Below, piece by piece: positions 1-10,655 of a DNA stretch of 64,000 bases. The DNA lies in assembly GCF_026914265.1 (NCBI RefSeq), contig NC_069128.1, forward strand, positions 30,928,460-30,992,459. The letters run 5' to 3'. The stretch's first letter is position 1. Every line of letters begins with the position of its first letter. A model generated the notes under the pieces. It searched no databases. It saw only the letters and a list, made by a program, of their open reading frames with translations, and had not been told where the DNA came from. The translations under genes were made by a program, and so were the position numbers. This stretch comes from Mya arenaria (Eukaryota; Mollusca; Bivalvia; Myida; Myidae).

Positions 1-447
1 ATTGTTTTCGAAATTAACATATTAGTGATATTAAGTATAATCAATTCGTAAACGTGATACTACTACACGGGCATTGAGCAATTTAAGTCACTCTGTATAC
101 GCTTCAACGCTTAAGTTTTGTTTCAGGTAGCAAAATAGACACATTAGTGTCTCATCTTTATGCAGAAACACAGACAACCATTTCCTTCATTTACACAAGC
201 ATCTTATTTATTTGCAACTTTACATTTATATTATGGTTAGCTTGTTCTGACATTTCCGAAACGTGATAACAATTTTTTTTTATAAGCGATTGGTAAGATT
301 TTAAGACATATGCTTGTGCATATCGATTTTATACCGTTTAGAATCAAAATTAATTTTCAACCTTTGCGAAATACAGCGAATGTTGTTTTTGCGCATGCGC
401 AAAATCCAACTGTGCGTTACGGAAAACACAGTCTGGACGAGTGAACT

Positions 448-603
448 TCAAACTGTCCTGTTATCAATAACAAGTTCGTCAAGCACGTATCTTTGAAACA
501 TGAATAGTTCATCGAAATGGATGGAGCTATGAAAAGGTTCCTTGTTTCTGAAGAAGTATATCAGATCGCTGACCGGTACTTGGACTGTAATGTTGAAAGT
601 CAT
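448..603 (-). other. Short minus-strand open frame, paralogous to 14745-15050
   Basis: Reading the minus strand from an ATG at 603 gives 51 codons starting MTFNITVQV. The paralogous position in the next unit gives MTFFITVQV and continues for 101 codons. The two share the start codon and motifs such as PFHSSI and FDELFM. In this copy the frame closes early. Substitutions between the two copies are mostly amino-acid changing (about 14 against 3 silent over the first 45 codons), which is what neutral drift gives. I list it because the frame survives in two units, not because I think it is clearly a gene. Confidence 0.15.
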
Positions 604-1840
604 TTAATCATCAAATAAGGAAATTCATTTCAAAAGTCAAGTCAATAAAAAAGCGTCTCAGTGGAGTTCTTCTATATTGATGGAGTTTTTTTGTTGTTTG
701 TATACTTATATCGTAGAATATAACTTTCGGAAATACTCTCGTTATTCCTGTTCAAATGTCCATTAATATGTGTGTTTTATTTGGCATTATATTTTAATAG
801 GAAATTTATCATGTACGAACTATTTCGCTATGTGAAATGTGTTGAAATACCATGTTACGCCGGTTGCCAGTAAAGTGATATTAATGATTTTCAGCCTTTT
901 TAAACTCATTCAAACTGAATACATATTTATTTTCCAATTAAGGAAACATTCGCATTTAAACAATTAGACGGAACTGAAAATATCGAAAAACATAAGTATA
1001 GGCAATCTGTTAAACATGATATTATTTAATGAATGCCTGCTCTTGATTCAATGTAATTGAATGAATATCTGATGATGATTTCCAATTTGACTCAGCCAAT
1101 GAAATTAGGTGTTGCAACAACCAACATTCGGCAAAGGTTCAAAATGCTGTAAACTTTTCACATAGTCGATAACTGTGGCTATAGTAGTATAGTTCTTCAA
1201 TAAATTGTATGTCATTTGTAGAACAAATATAAACAATAATTATATATAATCATTTATTTACAACAACAACACAAAAAGTGATGTATCTTCATGATGTTAC
1301 ATCCGTTTTACAAATTTCATGCTCGGCAGACTATTGTCTATAAACCCACTTAATTTTGAAAAAAAAATGTATATTTTATCCAGTATAAAATAATGTTAAA
1401 ACTAAAATAAATAAGATAGTTAATCAAAAATAAGTAACAGGTGGTTTGGTAACCGGGTTTTAGTAATAACTGGAAAAGAGACATATGATTAAGTTCTGAA
1501 GACGCTACCCGTACAATCTGAATGGGGAAGCCGCATTGGAAGTCTCATTCTATTGGACATCTGTTGAGTTTATTATTCATAGGAAACAGATGCGACTCCC
1601 ATCTTTATACATGGATTAACTGAAGGATAGATGGAGGTTAGAAGGGATCTATCTACTCTCCATATGTATAGAGGAAATAAAAGGCAACTCTTCTCTTTAT
1701 ATAGGGAGGAAATAAAATATCTGTGCGTGCGTACATTATTTCTGAAGACAAATTAAAAATAAGCTCTTACAAAGGCCAAAAACTCATATGGACGAATATT
1801 AAAATGAATTATTATTGACCAATACCGTAGATTAGCATGT

Positions 1841-1931
1841 GCCTCGGTAGCGCAGTAGGTAGCGCGTCAGTCTCATAATCAATGATCACAGAGTAATCTG
1901 AAGGTCGTGAGTTCGATCCTCACCCGGGGCA
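1841..1931 (+). tRNA. tRNA-Met(CAU), elongator type, with 18-nt intron (copy 1)
   Basis: The ends GCCTCGG and CCGGGGC form a seven-pair acceptor stem with one T-G pair, followed by discriminator A. The D arm is GCGC/GCGC and the T arm is GTGAG/CTCAC around TTCGATC, giving good A and B boxes for Pol III. The anticodon CAT is at 1874-1876. An 18-nt intron (ATCAATGATCACAGAGTA, 1878-1895) interrupts the anticodon loop just after position 37, the canonical eukaryotic site. The intron has a G three bases before its 3' end, able to pair with C32 as the splicing endonuclease requires. The exons match the animal elongator tRNA-Met as I remember it, not the initiator. A TTTT run at 1937-1940 is the likely terminator. 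CCA is not encoded, as expected for a nuclear gene. Confidence 0.95.
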
Positions 1932-3029
1932 TTATGTTTTAGCTACCCACACACCATCTAATTGACATAATTCTTGACAAACGACTGCACTTTGAGAAAT
2001 TAAGGAAATATCATCGAGTTATGGTAAAGTTACTTTTTTCAAGTAAAAAAGGTGATGTTTAAATAATTTTCTCGTTTTTACCGATAACGTTTTTATATAT
2101 AGGAGTAAAAAAAATAAACTGAAAAACAATGATAGGGATATTTCTGATTAAGTATTTAAACGACAATAGATTGACGTTGATATCCATCGGGCTTTTTGTT
2201 TATTTTTTGTTGAGAAATATATTCAAATATCTAGTTGTTTTAAATGGTCTGTACTTGCCCTGAGTTCTAAGAATCACTCATCTGAGCAAAGTATTTGGAT
2301 TTGTATCCCTGTTGCATCGCAGAACATAAACTACGAGCGGAGAATGAAGTCGTAAGCATCAGCCGCAAACACGTCGATTTAAATGTAACCGGGTTTAGCT
2401 AAGCCTAAGCTGAATTAAGATGAAAGGCTTTTTAATTCATAATGAACGTCCTAGACTAGATAGAACAAAAACCGTCACATGTAAATCTTACTTTAAAATA
2501 ATTGTATTGGACATTGCTTTATGTCAGGAGATTACTGTCAGCGTTTCTAACAATTAATCAATCAATGTGACACGTTAAAAGTATGTGAAGATTATTAACT
2601 CAACAAACGTGACATCAATATCTTATATAATCTGATTGTTAAAGTTCAAGAACGGCAATCGCGACAAATGTTTCCAAATCCGCTTGCTAGAATATTTTAA
2701 AAATGAGTTCCCGTATTTGACTGATAAGCAAATGGTGAAAAACGAACTAAAACCACCAATCGCTGCATGAACAATTATTATAAAGCATCTAAATTTGACT
2801 CAAATTTGTTAATGTGACATATAAATGGTACTGTTTTTGAAACTATCTGACAAGTTCAACGTGTGCCACTCTTGAAGATAAGAATTACTCTGAGCAAGGT
2901 CATAAAATGTTGCTTCTAACAAAGCAATGTCAGTCTAGCAGATGATCCCTATATATTACCAATGGTTGGCATGAAAAGACATAGTTGACGTTAACATTAC
3001 AAAATACGTTTCTCCTAAAATACGTTTGT

Positions 3030-3060
3030 ACCTCAATAGCACAGTGGTCCACAATTGACC
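3030..3060 (+). pseudogene. Relic of a tRNA-Met 5' half (second tRNA site, unit A1)
   Basis: Text reading ACCTCAATAGCACAG resembles the tRNA start GCCTCGGTAGCGCAG. It sits downstream of a GTTGACGTTAACATTACAAA-like block. In the units at 44.9 kb and 58.1 kb the matching block (GTTGACGTTGCCGTTAGAAA) lies directly before an intact tRNA-Met. The anticodon arm and 3' half are gone. The short match alone would be weak; the matching upstream context is the main support. Confidence 0.45.
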
Positions 3061-3844
3061 CTTTTGGAAAGTACCTCATTGCTTATGTATCTTAAACGTA
3101 ACCAATGATGTTAAATTTAATGCAAATATGTTGCCCTGTTCCAATGTTTAGTTTTACATTGGAAGTTTTCTATGTCGTCGTAAAAACGCTCGAAAAATAA
3201 GACCTGCAAAGAATATCTCAAAACTGAATCACCGAACGGCCTCCTATCTTGACTGTTGTGAACTGGTGTGATTTTATAAATTGATCAATAGAAAAGCATA
3301 CCAAACAAACACTAATGAATGAGTTTTAACCAACAACAAACGATTTATGAAAAGCGTTGTGTATTTTCAAATCGAAAAATTGTTTAGAAAAGGTCAAATG
3401 ATTTATTTCAACAAAGTGTTCAAATGGAGGTCAGATTTATTCAACAACGTGGTATAAAGAATAAAATAATAAAATACATTTTTACATCGTTCTAGCAAAG
3501 AACAATTCAACTAATACACAATTACAGAGGAGTGTGAACTCATTTATGTCTACGTAAATAAGATATGTGCTTATCGTTATATGGTATACTATAAAAAATT
3601 AACAGACCTATTTCCTTTACAATATGAAGTTTTAAAGATTTCAAATTAATAAGGAAAGTAAATTGAAGGATTGATTGCATTTGTTTCTAGCGTTCTTTCA
3701 GTGTTAAGTCATGAATATATGACAAGCTTTCACATTTCACTACAAGTGGTAAAACTTGTGAACATGCATTCATGCGTTCAAACAAATATGTAAAAGCCCT
3801 TAAACGCGATTAGTTTTTCATTGAGTGACATGTGTGTTTCAGAA

Positions 3845-3990
3845 ATGTTTACCAAATTCAAATGGTCTTTAAAAGTTTTAAAGTTTTCGATGTACAATAA
3901 TAGGAAATTGGTTAACTAAGATTTTAACAAAAAATGCTCTTTTCCTTGAGGTATCCGGGTTCTTACAATTTAAAAACTCAGGACATTAAG
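3845..3990 (+). pseudogene. Decayed copy of the ATGTTTACC open frame (unit A1)
   Basis: This begins like the 79-codon frame at 18723 (MFTKFKWSLK) but closes after about two dozen codons. Further on, a TTTAAAAACTCAGGACATT stretch matches the frame at 49959-50192. It therefore belongs to the same ancient sequence family, with the reading frame lost here. In this copy the ATG is preceded by GTGTGTTTCAG, which would serve as a splice acceptor. The two copies further on have TTTAAG at the same place. Confidence 0.3.
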
Positions 3991-5090
3991 TCTTGAGTAA
4001 AAACGACAATGCATGTATTTTTCTTTCTGAAAGGATACAAAAAATGAACATGTAAGGAAAAAGTGCATTTACTTTCAAATTTTATGTTCGTACTAGCGGT
4101 CTACGCCGATCGCCGACGATCACAGACGATTACCAGCGTTCGCACAACGCTCTTCTGGATCCATACCAGCGACAATGGACGAATATCAGCGTTTCCTCAA
4201 AAGTCATAGAATACTAACTAGAACGTTATTTTGTGTCGGCCCCATAACCAAGGTGAATGACGCGAGGACAACTTCAGTGCCAATTACGCACCTCAGTTAA
4301 GGATGCAAAATCCACTTACACGTTACTGTAAGTAAAGGGCACTATAGAACAACTGTAAGACAAATAACGCCGCTGAAGATGGAAAACCTATTCCTGGAAA
4401 ATTGCATCTCTCTTCTTTTTTTAGTCCGTATGACAGTTACATGTTTGACAAATTGACCATTACTTTGCAAAGTCCTTCCTAGGGAATTGACATATTAGTG
4501 CGTATGACGGTAATCCGCTTGATCGTTAGTCAGTATTTTCAAGATAGCTCAGGGATTTTAATTTCACTGAATTTAACATTAAAATGTGACGCCCATAGTC
4601 ATTCATAAATTATCCTTCAACTTGTCTTATGATGTTTTAATGTCGCATAATGTTTGCTTCTTCTTCACTATAAACTTATACGAAAACAAGTAAATGATGA
4701 TTCTTACAAATGTATTATTCATCGAAACCTGTTCAACATTCGATCAATGTCAAAATGTAATAAAATCGGAAGACATCTGTGTTGATTTGAATACCTTGAT
4801 ACACAGATGCTATGTTAACGTTTACTTGATTAAGCGTAGAAATATTTTGTAAAATATTTACGATATGAGCTTATAAATATTTAAAAACTTCATACTGTCA
4901 AAAACGGCCATCTCGATACATTAAGAACTTTAAGTGTACTGTATGAAATCTTTTATAGGTTTATTTTGTTTGATAATTCTTTCTTTACTATCAAAATGAA
5001 AAATCTAAGTAATAGTTTACAAATTAAATTTCAATACAATACACAATAACAACACAATACGTCTGAAATTCAATGAATGTTGGTCCGTAC

Positions 5091-5159
5091 GTGTGCGTGC
5101 GTGCGTGCGTGCATGAATGTGCGTGCGTGTGCGTGTGTGTGCGTGTGTGCGTGTGTGTT
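5091..5159. repeat. (GTGC/GTGT)n microsatellite
   Basis: A purine-pyrimidine alternating tract of GTGC units grading into GTGT units, about 69 bp. Such tracts can adopt left-handed DNA, but nothing here shows a role. Confidence 0.9.
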
Positions 5160-5904
5160 ATGCATGTTTTGTTACTTCTAACGCAGTATTACGCTAAACG
5201 CATCTGCCTTTAATGATCAAAATAAAATAGCGTATAATTTGTGAACAGATAACATAGAAATAAGCCTTCAGAAATGGGGTCTTCTCAATTATCGTGGCCA
5301 CATGTCCTTTATTTAAAATGCGCCAAAATATCGTTAATATACAGGGTAATTGTTTGTTTTAGCGTAAGATCGCTATACATTTCACCGAGTGAGCACCAAA
5401 ACCTATATTTCAAAAGTGGTGTAGCCACAAGTGAGACATTTACGAGGTGAACAGTTTTGCGATGGTTTACTAAAACAAATAACTTATCATTTAAGTATAT
5501 GCTAAAAAGGATATGAAATGCCATTTCATTGTTTTAATTCAGAAAAGCTCACCAACTTGTTTTCGGAAGGCATTTTTTGGAAATGAAAACGTTGGCATTG
5601 TGTTCTAGTCCTGTGCGCGCTGATGTTTAATCGTGGACGTGAGAATGGGCTTAATTTTCAAAATAGTACAAACGATATCAAATTGATATTTCTACTATTT
5701 GGAACATGGAAATATGATTTTAAATCCATGATAAATCTCTTTAAATCACCGGAAAACATATACAAAAACATTTTATTTGTGCCATATCATATGTTTGCTT
5801 TTTTTATCGTTTTGATCAAGTAACTTATAAACATAAATATGCATTAAAAAACATTTGTTGAATCGTGTTAACATATATTGTTCGCATATTCTTCCGGAGT
5901 TAAA

Positions 5905-6115
5905 CATAACATTGTTTTAATTCCAACGGAGCTCCACATAACATTGTTTTAAGTGCAGCGGTGTTCCACATAACATTGTTTTAAGTGCAACGGAGTTTTA
6001 CATAACATTGTTTTAATTGCAACGGAGTTCCTCTTAACATTGTTATAAGTGCAACACATCCACTTAACATTGTTTTAAGTGCAACGAAGTTCACATAACA
6101 TTGTTTTAAGTGCAA
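5905..6115. repeat. 32-bp minisatellite, about seven copies
   Basis: Tandem units of about 32 bp share the core CATAACATTGTTTTAAGTGC followed by an AACGGAGTTCC-like tail. Spacing between the first two cores is exactly 32 bases (5905 to 5937). Copies differ by a few substitutions and small indels, so the array is not newly expanded. I saw no matching array in the other units. Confidence 0.85.
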
Positions 6116-7789
6116 TTGAATAACATACGGGGTACATAAAATAACACATATTCTTTAACATATATGATCATATAAAGTGGTATGTGTTGTGGAGTAAGCA
6201 AGTATAAAATAAAAGATCATGCAAAAAGTTTAGCTTTGATCATAATAAAAATCCACAATTATGTCGATTGTAAGTAATTGAAGACATATGGGCCTTATTC
6301 GACTGGAAAATATCTAGCGATCGTTGGCGTTCGCACCACAGCACTCTCGTATTTAGTTTAGTTTATCAAATTATCGTTTATTTGTTTTCGCTTTTGTCTA
6401 ATTGACGTAATGGTTAAATTGATTCTAGTACCTTCTTTCAATAACAAATTTATATGAAGCAAAATATTGAAATCTCAATATGTAATCAGCTAAGATTTTG
6501 GTAAAAACGGAAGTCTAGAAAGTATTTAATTTTTTATTCTAATGGATCACATTCGGAAATTTAGTCAATAAAGTCAACGAGTTATTGTGTCGCTGATCAT
6601 CAAATGTGTTCCATTGAGTTATATAGTGTAGGAAAGATTTCCAGTAACTACAAAAGGGAAGTAATTGCAAAAATTACACCAACTAAAATGTACTGACAAG
6701 ACAGAAAATGCGGCGTTTTAGATTAAAATACCGTAGTATCGATTATAAATTAAAGTGGAACAAAGGAAAGTTATATATTAGATACATTTAGCATTGTAAA
6801 TACATATTAGGTATTTTATAACTGGGTTCGAAACATGCTTGGATATTTTATAAATCTGATTGCCGTTGGCAATATCCAATATTTATATCTATAGATCTGT
6901 GATGTACATACTCTACATACATGTATTGTTTGCTGATTTCAAATTTTAAATGTTATTCATTTTTTTGCGGTAAATGCTTTGGTATAATTTAAAGCTTGGA
7001 CAAACGCCACAACATAATAAACATTGAACATATAAATGATCTTTTAACAGTTGTATTAGAACTACAATTAGTGCGTAAGCTTAATAAATGTGATCAGATG
7101 CAGGTATTGGAATACACATAATTTATTAGCAAACGTCCTAATTGAACTGCAGTTTGTCTAAAGATTAATTAACTTCTTGGCCCTTTTGCAAAGTTAAATC
7201 AAAAGTGGTTATGCTGCCTTTACCGTTATGGAATATATTATTCTGATAACAAAGGCATGATTTGCCTATATCAGGAAAACTAGCCCCTCGTTAAGGCTTA
7301 CATATTTGATTGCATGCTGAAAGTTATTTTGGTTTATTTTACGCCGTCGCGGAAAAATCAGTTAATAGAGTGATTGTGTGTTGTCTTCTTGACCTTGATT
7401 ACACCTAGTTCGAGCAGCTAAATGTTTGATATCAGAGACCGATATTAAGTACATTTTTTATCTATATCATTGACTACACCTGGAGTTGAGAGATTTGGTT
7501 GTACAAAAAGGCCCCGTAATTCTTCTACAGTGTGTTGTTATTTTCTGTCTGAATAAGTCTTGTTAATTCAGTACTGCTTAACCCCGTGGTAGTGCTGCAC
7601 TAAGGCACACTTTTTATCAACCGAGCAGTTATACTTGTGATTGATTTGACTTTCAGGATATCCAGATTCAACATTCACAAATACTATGGAAAGCAAAGCC
7701 CAAATAAATGAACGAATTCTCTTCATATATGCTTACAATTGCATCGAAAAAAACGATACAAAAACAGTCATTCCGCTTGTTCTTTTACG

Positions 7790-8135
7790 TAATCCTGGAT
7801 AGTTAACATTTTGGTAATTATGACGGCTGGGTGTTACTTTGTTAGCAGTCTTTTAATTGTTAACTTTGTAAACAAGTTAGTATTTAGGTGTTAAGTATAA
7901 GAGTCATTGTGACAGCAATTTGAAATCATAACATATATATGGATAACATAAGGGTTTTGTGTCAAAAAGGTACACTCATATAGGTTAGCATTTCGGTCAT
8001 TATGACAGCTGTTTGCAGTAATATTGGTAAGCATATGCTTCTTTGTGACAGCTAAGTGCACTAATATTGGTTAGCATTTTGGCCATTGTTACAGCTAGAT
8101 GAACTCATATGGGAAAACATTTTGATTGAGATAAA
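7790..8135 (+). repeat. Degenerate ~43-bp minirepeats of a unit leader
   Basis: Repeated text of the form GGTTAGCATTTTGGTCATTG, then GACAGCTAGGTGCACTCATA, recurs with substitutions and gaps, about five to seven times. The same motif occurs at 13195-13290, 21550-21865, 31250-31625 and 45545-45730, always between the start of the leader and the conserved block. Its position is therefore a stable property of the duplicated unit. Confidence 0.65.
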
Positions 8136-9118
8136 TGAACCGATATGGGCTAGTGTGAATCTTGATCGAAATAAAATAATTTTGGAAGACAGTTTTGAAT
8201 CAGAAATTAAAGGCAAACTATTAAAATAGCTTTTTTTCACGATTTAGACCGCATCAATAGCAATTGCTAGCATTGTGAATGTCCAGAAAACATGTTTGTC
8301 AATATCAATATTAATCTGAAATACGATTTTCATTGACGAAATATGAAATGATTAATATTGTAGAAATAATTCAGCATTTGTGAAAATATATATTGACCTT
8401 TATGATAGATATCCTCTACATATGTTTGTCAATATCATAATAAATCTGGAAAACGGTTTTCTTTGACGAAGTATGAAATAATTAATGTTGTAGAAAAATT
8501 GTAGCATTTGCGAAAAGATATTTACCTTAATGATAGATATCCTCTTCATTTAATGTCTTGATTTACTGACGATTCAACATCAGAAACAGATGGTTTGTTA
8601 TTTGCTTTATTTGATTAAGATTACTGAAAGAAGTTAACTCCAGCAATCGGAAACCGGGCATCTTTACCGATTCAGTAACCATATGAAAATATTACGATGG
8701 CAGGTACCCTTGCATTTGTGATTAAACGCTTCCAAGTTTCTGTAGACTTTTCGCCTTTGGATCTTTGCAAGATAGTTGCATTCAACGAAATTCACTATCA
8801 GAGGAAGATGAAGATTAAATGCAGAAATAGTGTGATTGATCTGAAATACAATACAATGTTGGTTTTGTTGAAGTGTGGTTCAAGTATTTTTAGACATTAT
8901 AAGCAACGATATATATTTGTGGTCGATTTCTACAGTCCTCCAAAACAAAGGACATACATAAATATCACTTAAGATATATTCTCCTCCGATTATTACAACA
9001 ATATAAGAACAAAGTATAACATCTTAATGGACACCAAACATCGCCACAGCATCGGGAAAAGGGAAGAATAGCCCTTCGTTTTGTTCATAGCAGTTGCAGA
9101 CATATCTGTGAATATATT

Positions 9119-9275
9119 GCTTTGCTCTTAGATGTTATATTGTGGTGACAGTTAGATGCATGCAGCTTATTGGATGCTATCAGAGACCGATATTAGACGA
9201 AGAAGTGGTATTTGGAATAAAACATATCGAATAAGATAACAGTTTATATTCAGTGAATTATTCCCGATCCGAACG
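9119..9275 (+). promoter_or_regulatory. Conserved leader block upstream of gene copy 1 (function unknown)
   Basis: This block contains GCTTATTGGATGCTATCAGA, GACCGATATT and GGAATAAAACATATCGAATA, and recurs in seven units (near 9.1, 14.0, 22.6, 32.4, 40.4, 46.6 and 53.6 kb). It is clearly better preserved than its surroundings. Where the gene is present the block lies about 600-700 bp before the start codon, so a distal promoter or regulatory role is possible. The minus strand reads open through it in five of the seven units, so a coding or fossil coding origin is an alternative. Confidence 0.35.
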
Positions 9276-9883
9276 TTTATTTCGTGCAATTAGGTACGGT
9301 GGTATTTTGCTTCAGGAGATACAAGTAGACCTTTTATGACTTACTGCATATGAAGTCCATCGGTAAGTAAGGTCAAAGTTTGTTCGACATTTCACTGTGT
9401 GGTATTTATCCGTTTGGAAGAAACAGTTAATATTAAATTCACTGCCATTAATAAATTTTAACTATCACGAAAATATCATTCGTGTGTTTTACAACAAATC
9501 GAAGATAATTTTACAAACATAGCAGCATATGGAATAAAATTGAGTTCGAAAGATGAAAAGACATATGATATGTTAGTTCAATACATCTTATGCAACACAT
9601 ATGTTTAAAACATTTTCACTATAGCCTAAGAGTGTCGGATTATGTTTCTCTCTCAGCAAAGCATATAAATTGTATCGAGAAAATTCTGGTTTAACAATGC
9701 AATAAATAAGGATTTCATGAGAGATGAGTAAATATAATACGACCTCTCGTTCCGAGCCATGTATATTGCTTGAAACAATAGGGACATTGTCAGATGATAA
9801 TACTCGAAGCATTAACGATTCCTACCAAGATTGTCACACGGGATTATCCCTGGATATAATTTAAGTAATAAACAAAATCAGTC

Positions 9884-10655
9884 ATGCATCAAATTCAGTT
9901 AAACAATAACCGTGACGGGTTTGACAATGGAGCGTTAAGGAAATACAACAGATCGTGTGCAAAGAGACCTACATACGTCGGTCTTCATCTGAGAAAGATA
10001 CGAGACCCGCATATGATTATTATTCGCAACAAGTACACCAAAGAAATAGTGGATCTGGAGGTTTGAATCGTGTTGTATCTTTGTTCAAACATGTGTTCAA
10101 TTCTGGGTATAAATCGCAGTATATAATGCTGCATTTAATATCGTACTATAAGTTATACCTAGTATGCCTCTGTTCCTTATTGTCCGATATCAATTTTTGA
10201 GTGAAAAATGTGTTGTCTACTAAAACTGATGGTTATCAATTGTGTTTAATTACCAAATGGAAAGCGTCTGTCATTGAACAACCTTAAAGGCCTAGTTTAA
10301 GCCTTCAAGTGACCCCCCCTCAAAAAAAAAAAAAACAACAACAAAAAAAAACAAAAAAAAAACAACAACAACAAAATAACCGTCTATTTGTACACAACCT
10401 CTGTTAATTGATCTTAATCTTATTGCCTAATTGGCCTATCAGATCTCCAATCTGATATCCTGCTGTGCAGTTTTATTATAAAAATGGATCCTAAATGGCC
10501 CTGAGCCAATAAACGAAAACACAGGAAATCGGCCCCTACTGTGACATCAGTGAAATAAGCAGAAGATGCACAGAAGGGGATTATCATGCCAAGCATTCCT
10601 TAAACTAGGCCTTTAATCTCGATATATTCTGGAATATATATTTGAGGTGATTTTA
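9884..10655 (+). pseudogene. Two-exon MHQIQ-family gene, copy 1: exon 1 intact, exon 2 interrupted by a MITE
   Basis: Exon 1 (9884-10060, 59 codons starting MHQIQLNNN) is uninterrupted and matches the other four copies without an indel. The next bases are GTTTGA rather than the GTACGA of the copies at 40989 and 54277, giving a weak donor and, if unspliced, a stop after one more codon. Downstream, 10213-10283 and 10617-10650 resemble exon 2 of the intact copies: the shared stretch CATTGAACAACC lies directly before the insertion, and an ATTCTGGAA-like stretch follows it. A TTAA-target MITE (10284-10616) splits the two parts. No acceptor or open frame for exon 2 could be found, so this is probably a pseudogene with a surviving first exon. 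Confidence 0.5.
10284..10616. mobile_element. MITE with TTAA target duplication, inserted in gene copy 1
   Basis: A perfect 18-bp inverted repeat closes the element: TTAAAGGCCTAGTTTAAG at 10284-10301 and its complement at 10599-10616. The outer TTAA on both sides is the probable target duplication, leaving 14-bp termini beginning AGGCCTAG. The inside has an A/CAA-rich tract (10321-10377) and no coding capacity. A TTAA target is typical of piggyBac- and Kolobok-mobilised elements; the superfamily cannot be decided here. The perfect termini suggest a fairly recent insertion. Confidence 0.85.

Larger units (their letters stand above)
1..3960 (+). repeat. Segmental duplication unit A1 (3' part, truncated by window start)
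   Basis: This stretch aligns along most of its length with 14370-18800 and 22950-27050, with small indels and roughly 10-15% mismatch judged by eye. Shared landmarks are the text around 120-250 ending in a CCGAAACGTGATA-like motif, the tRNA-Met gene at 1841, a CCGTCACATGTAAATC block near 2470, a GTCAGCGT..CTAACAATTAATC block near 2535 and the ATGTTTACCAAATTC block at 3845. The first bases of the window correspond to about 14370, so the leader of this unit lies outside the window. Apart from the tRNA and its relic I see only AT-rich spacer. A short plus-strand open frame at 314-496 is a chance frame. Confidence 0.85.
3960..7300. other. Spacer with satellites; probable ~2.2 kb insertion 4094-6350
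   Basis: This interval is about 2 kb longer than the matching interval of the next unit (18.95-20.28 kb). Two unusually GC-rich patches, 4094-4195 and 6313-6350, share GCGTTCGCAC followed by a CACTCT/GCTCT ending in direct orientation and roughly bound the excess. They may be the edges of an inserted element, but I could not find terminal repeats or a target duplication. Between them lie a GTGC/GTGT microsatellite and a 32-bp minisatellite. I see no gene; the open frames at 5309-5524 (minus) and 5623-5823 (plus) have no support. Confidence 0.4.

Noticed and set aside
8697-8972. 91-codon plus-strand open frame starting MAGTLAF
   Set aside because: Counterparts near 13713, 22310, 31900 and 46060 begin similarly but close within about 20 codons. 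Possibly a fossil, not a supported gene.
9884-10200. Second overlapping frame in each gene copy (starting MCKETY, plus one phase)
   Set aside because: It is the shadow of the conserved exon 1 in another phase. Its residues change more between copies and it runs through the donor site into the intron.
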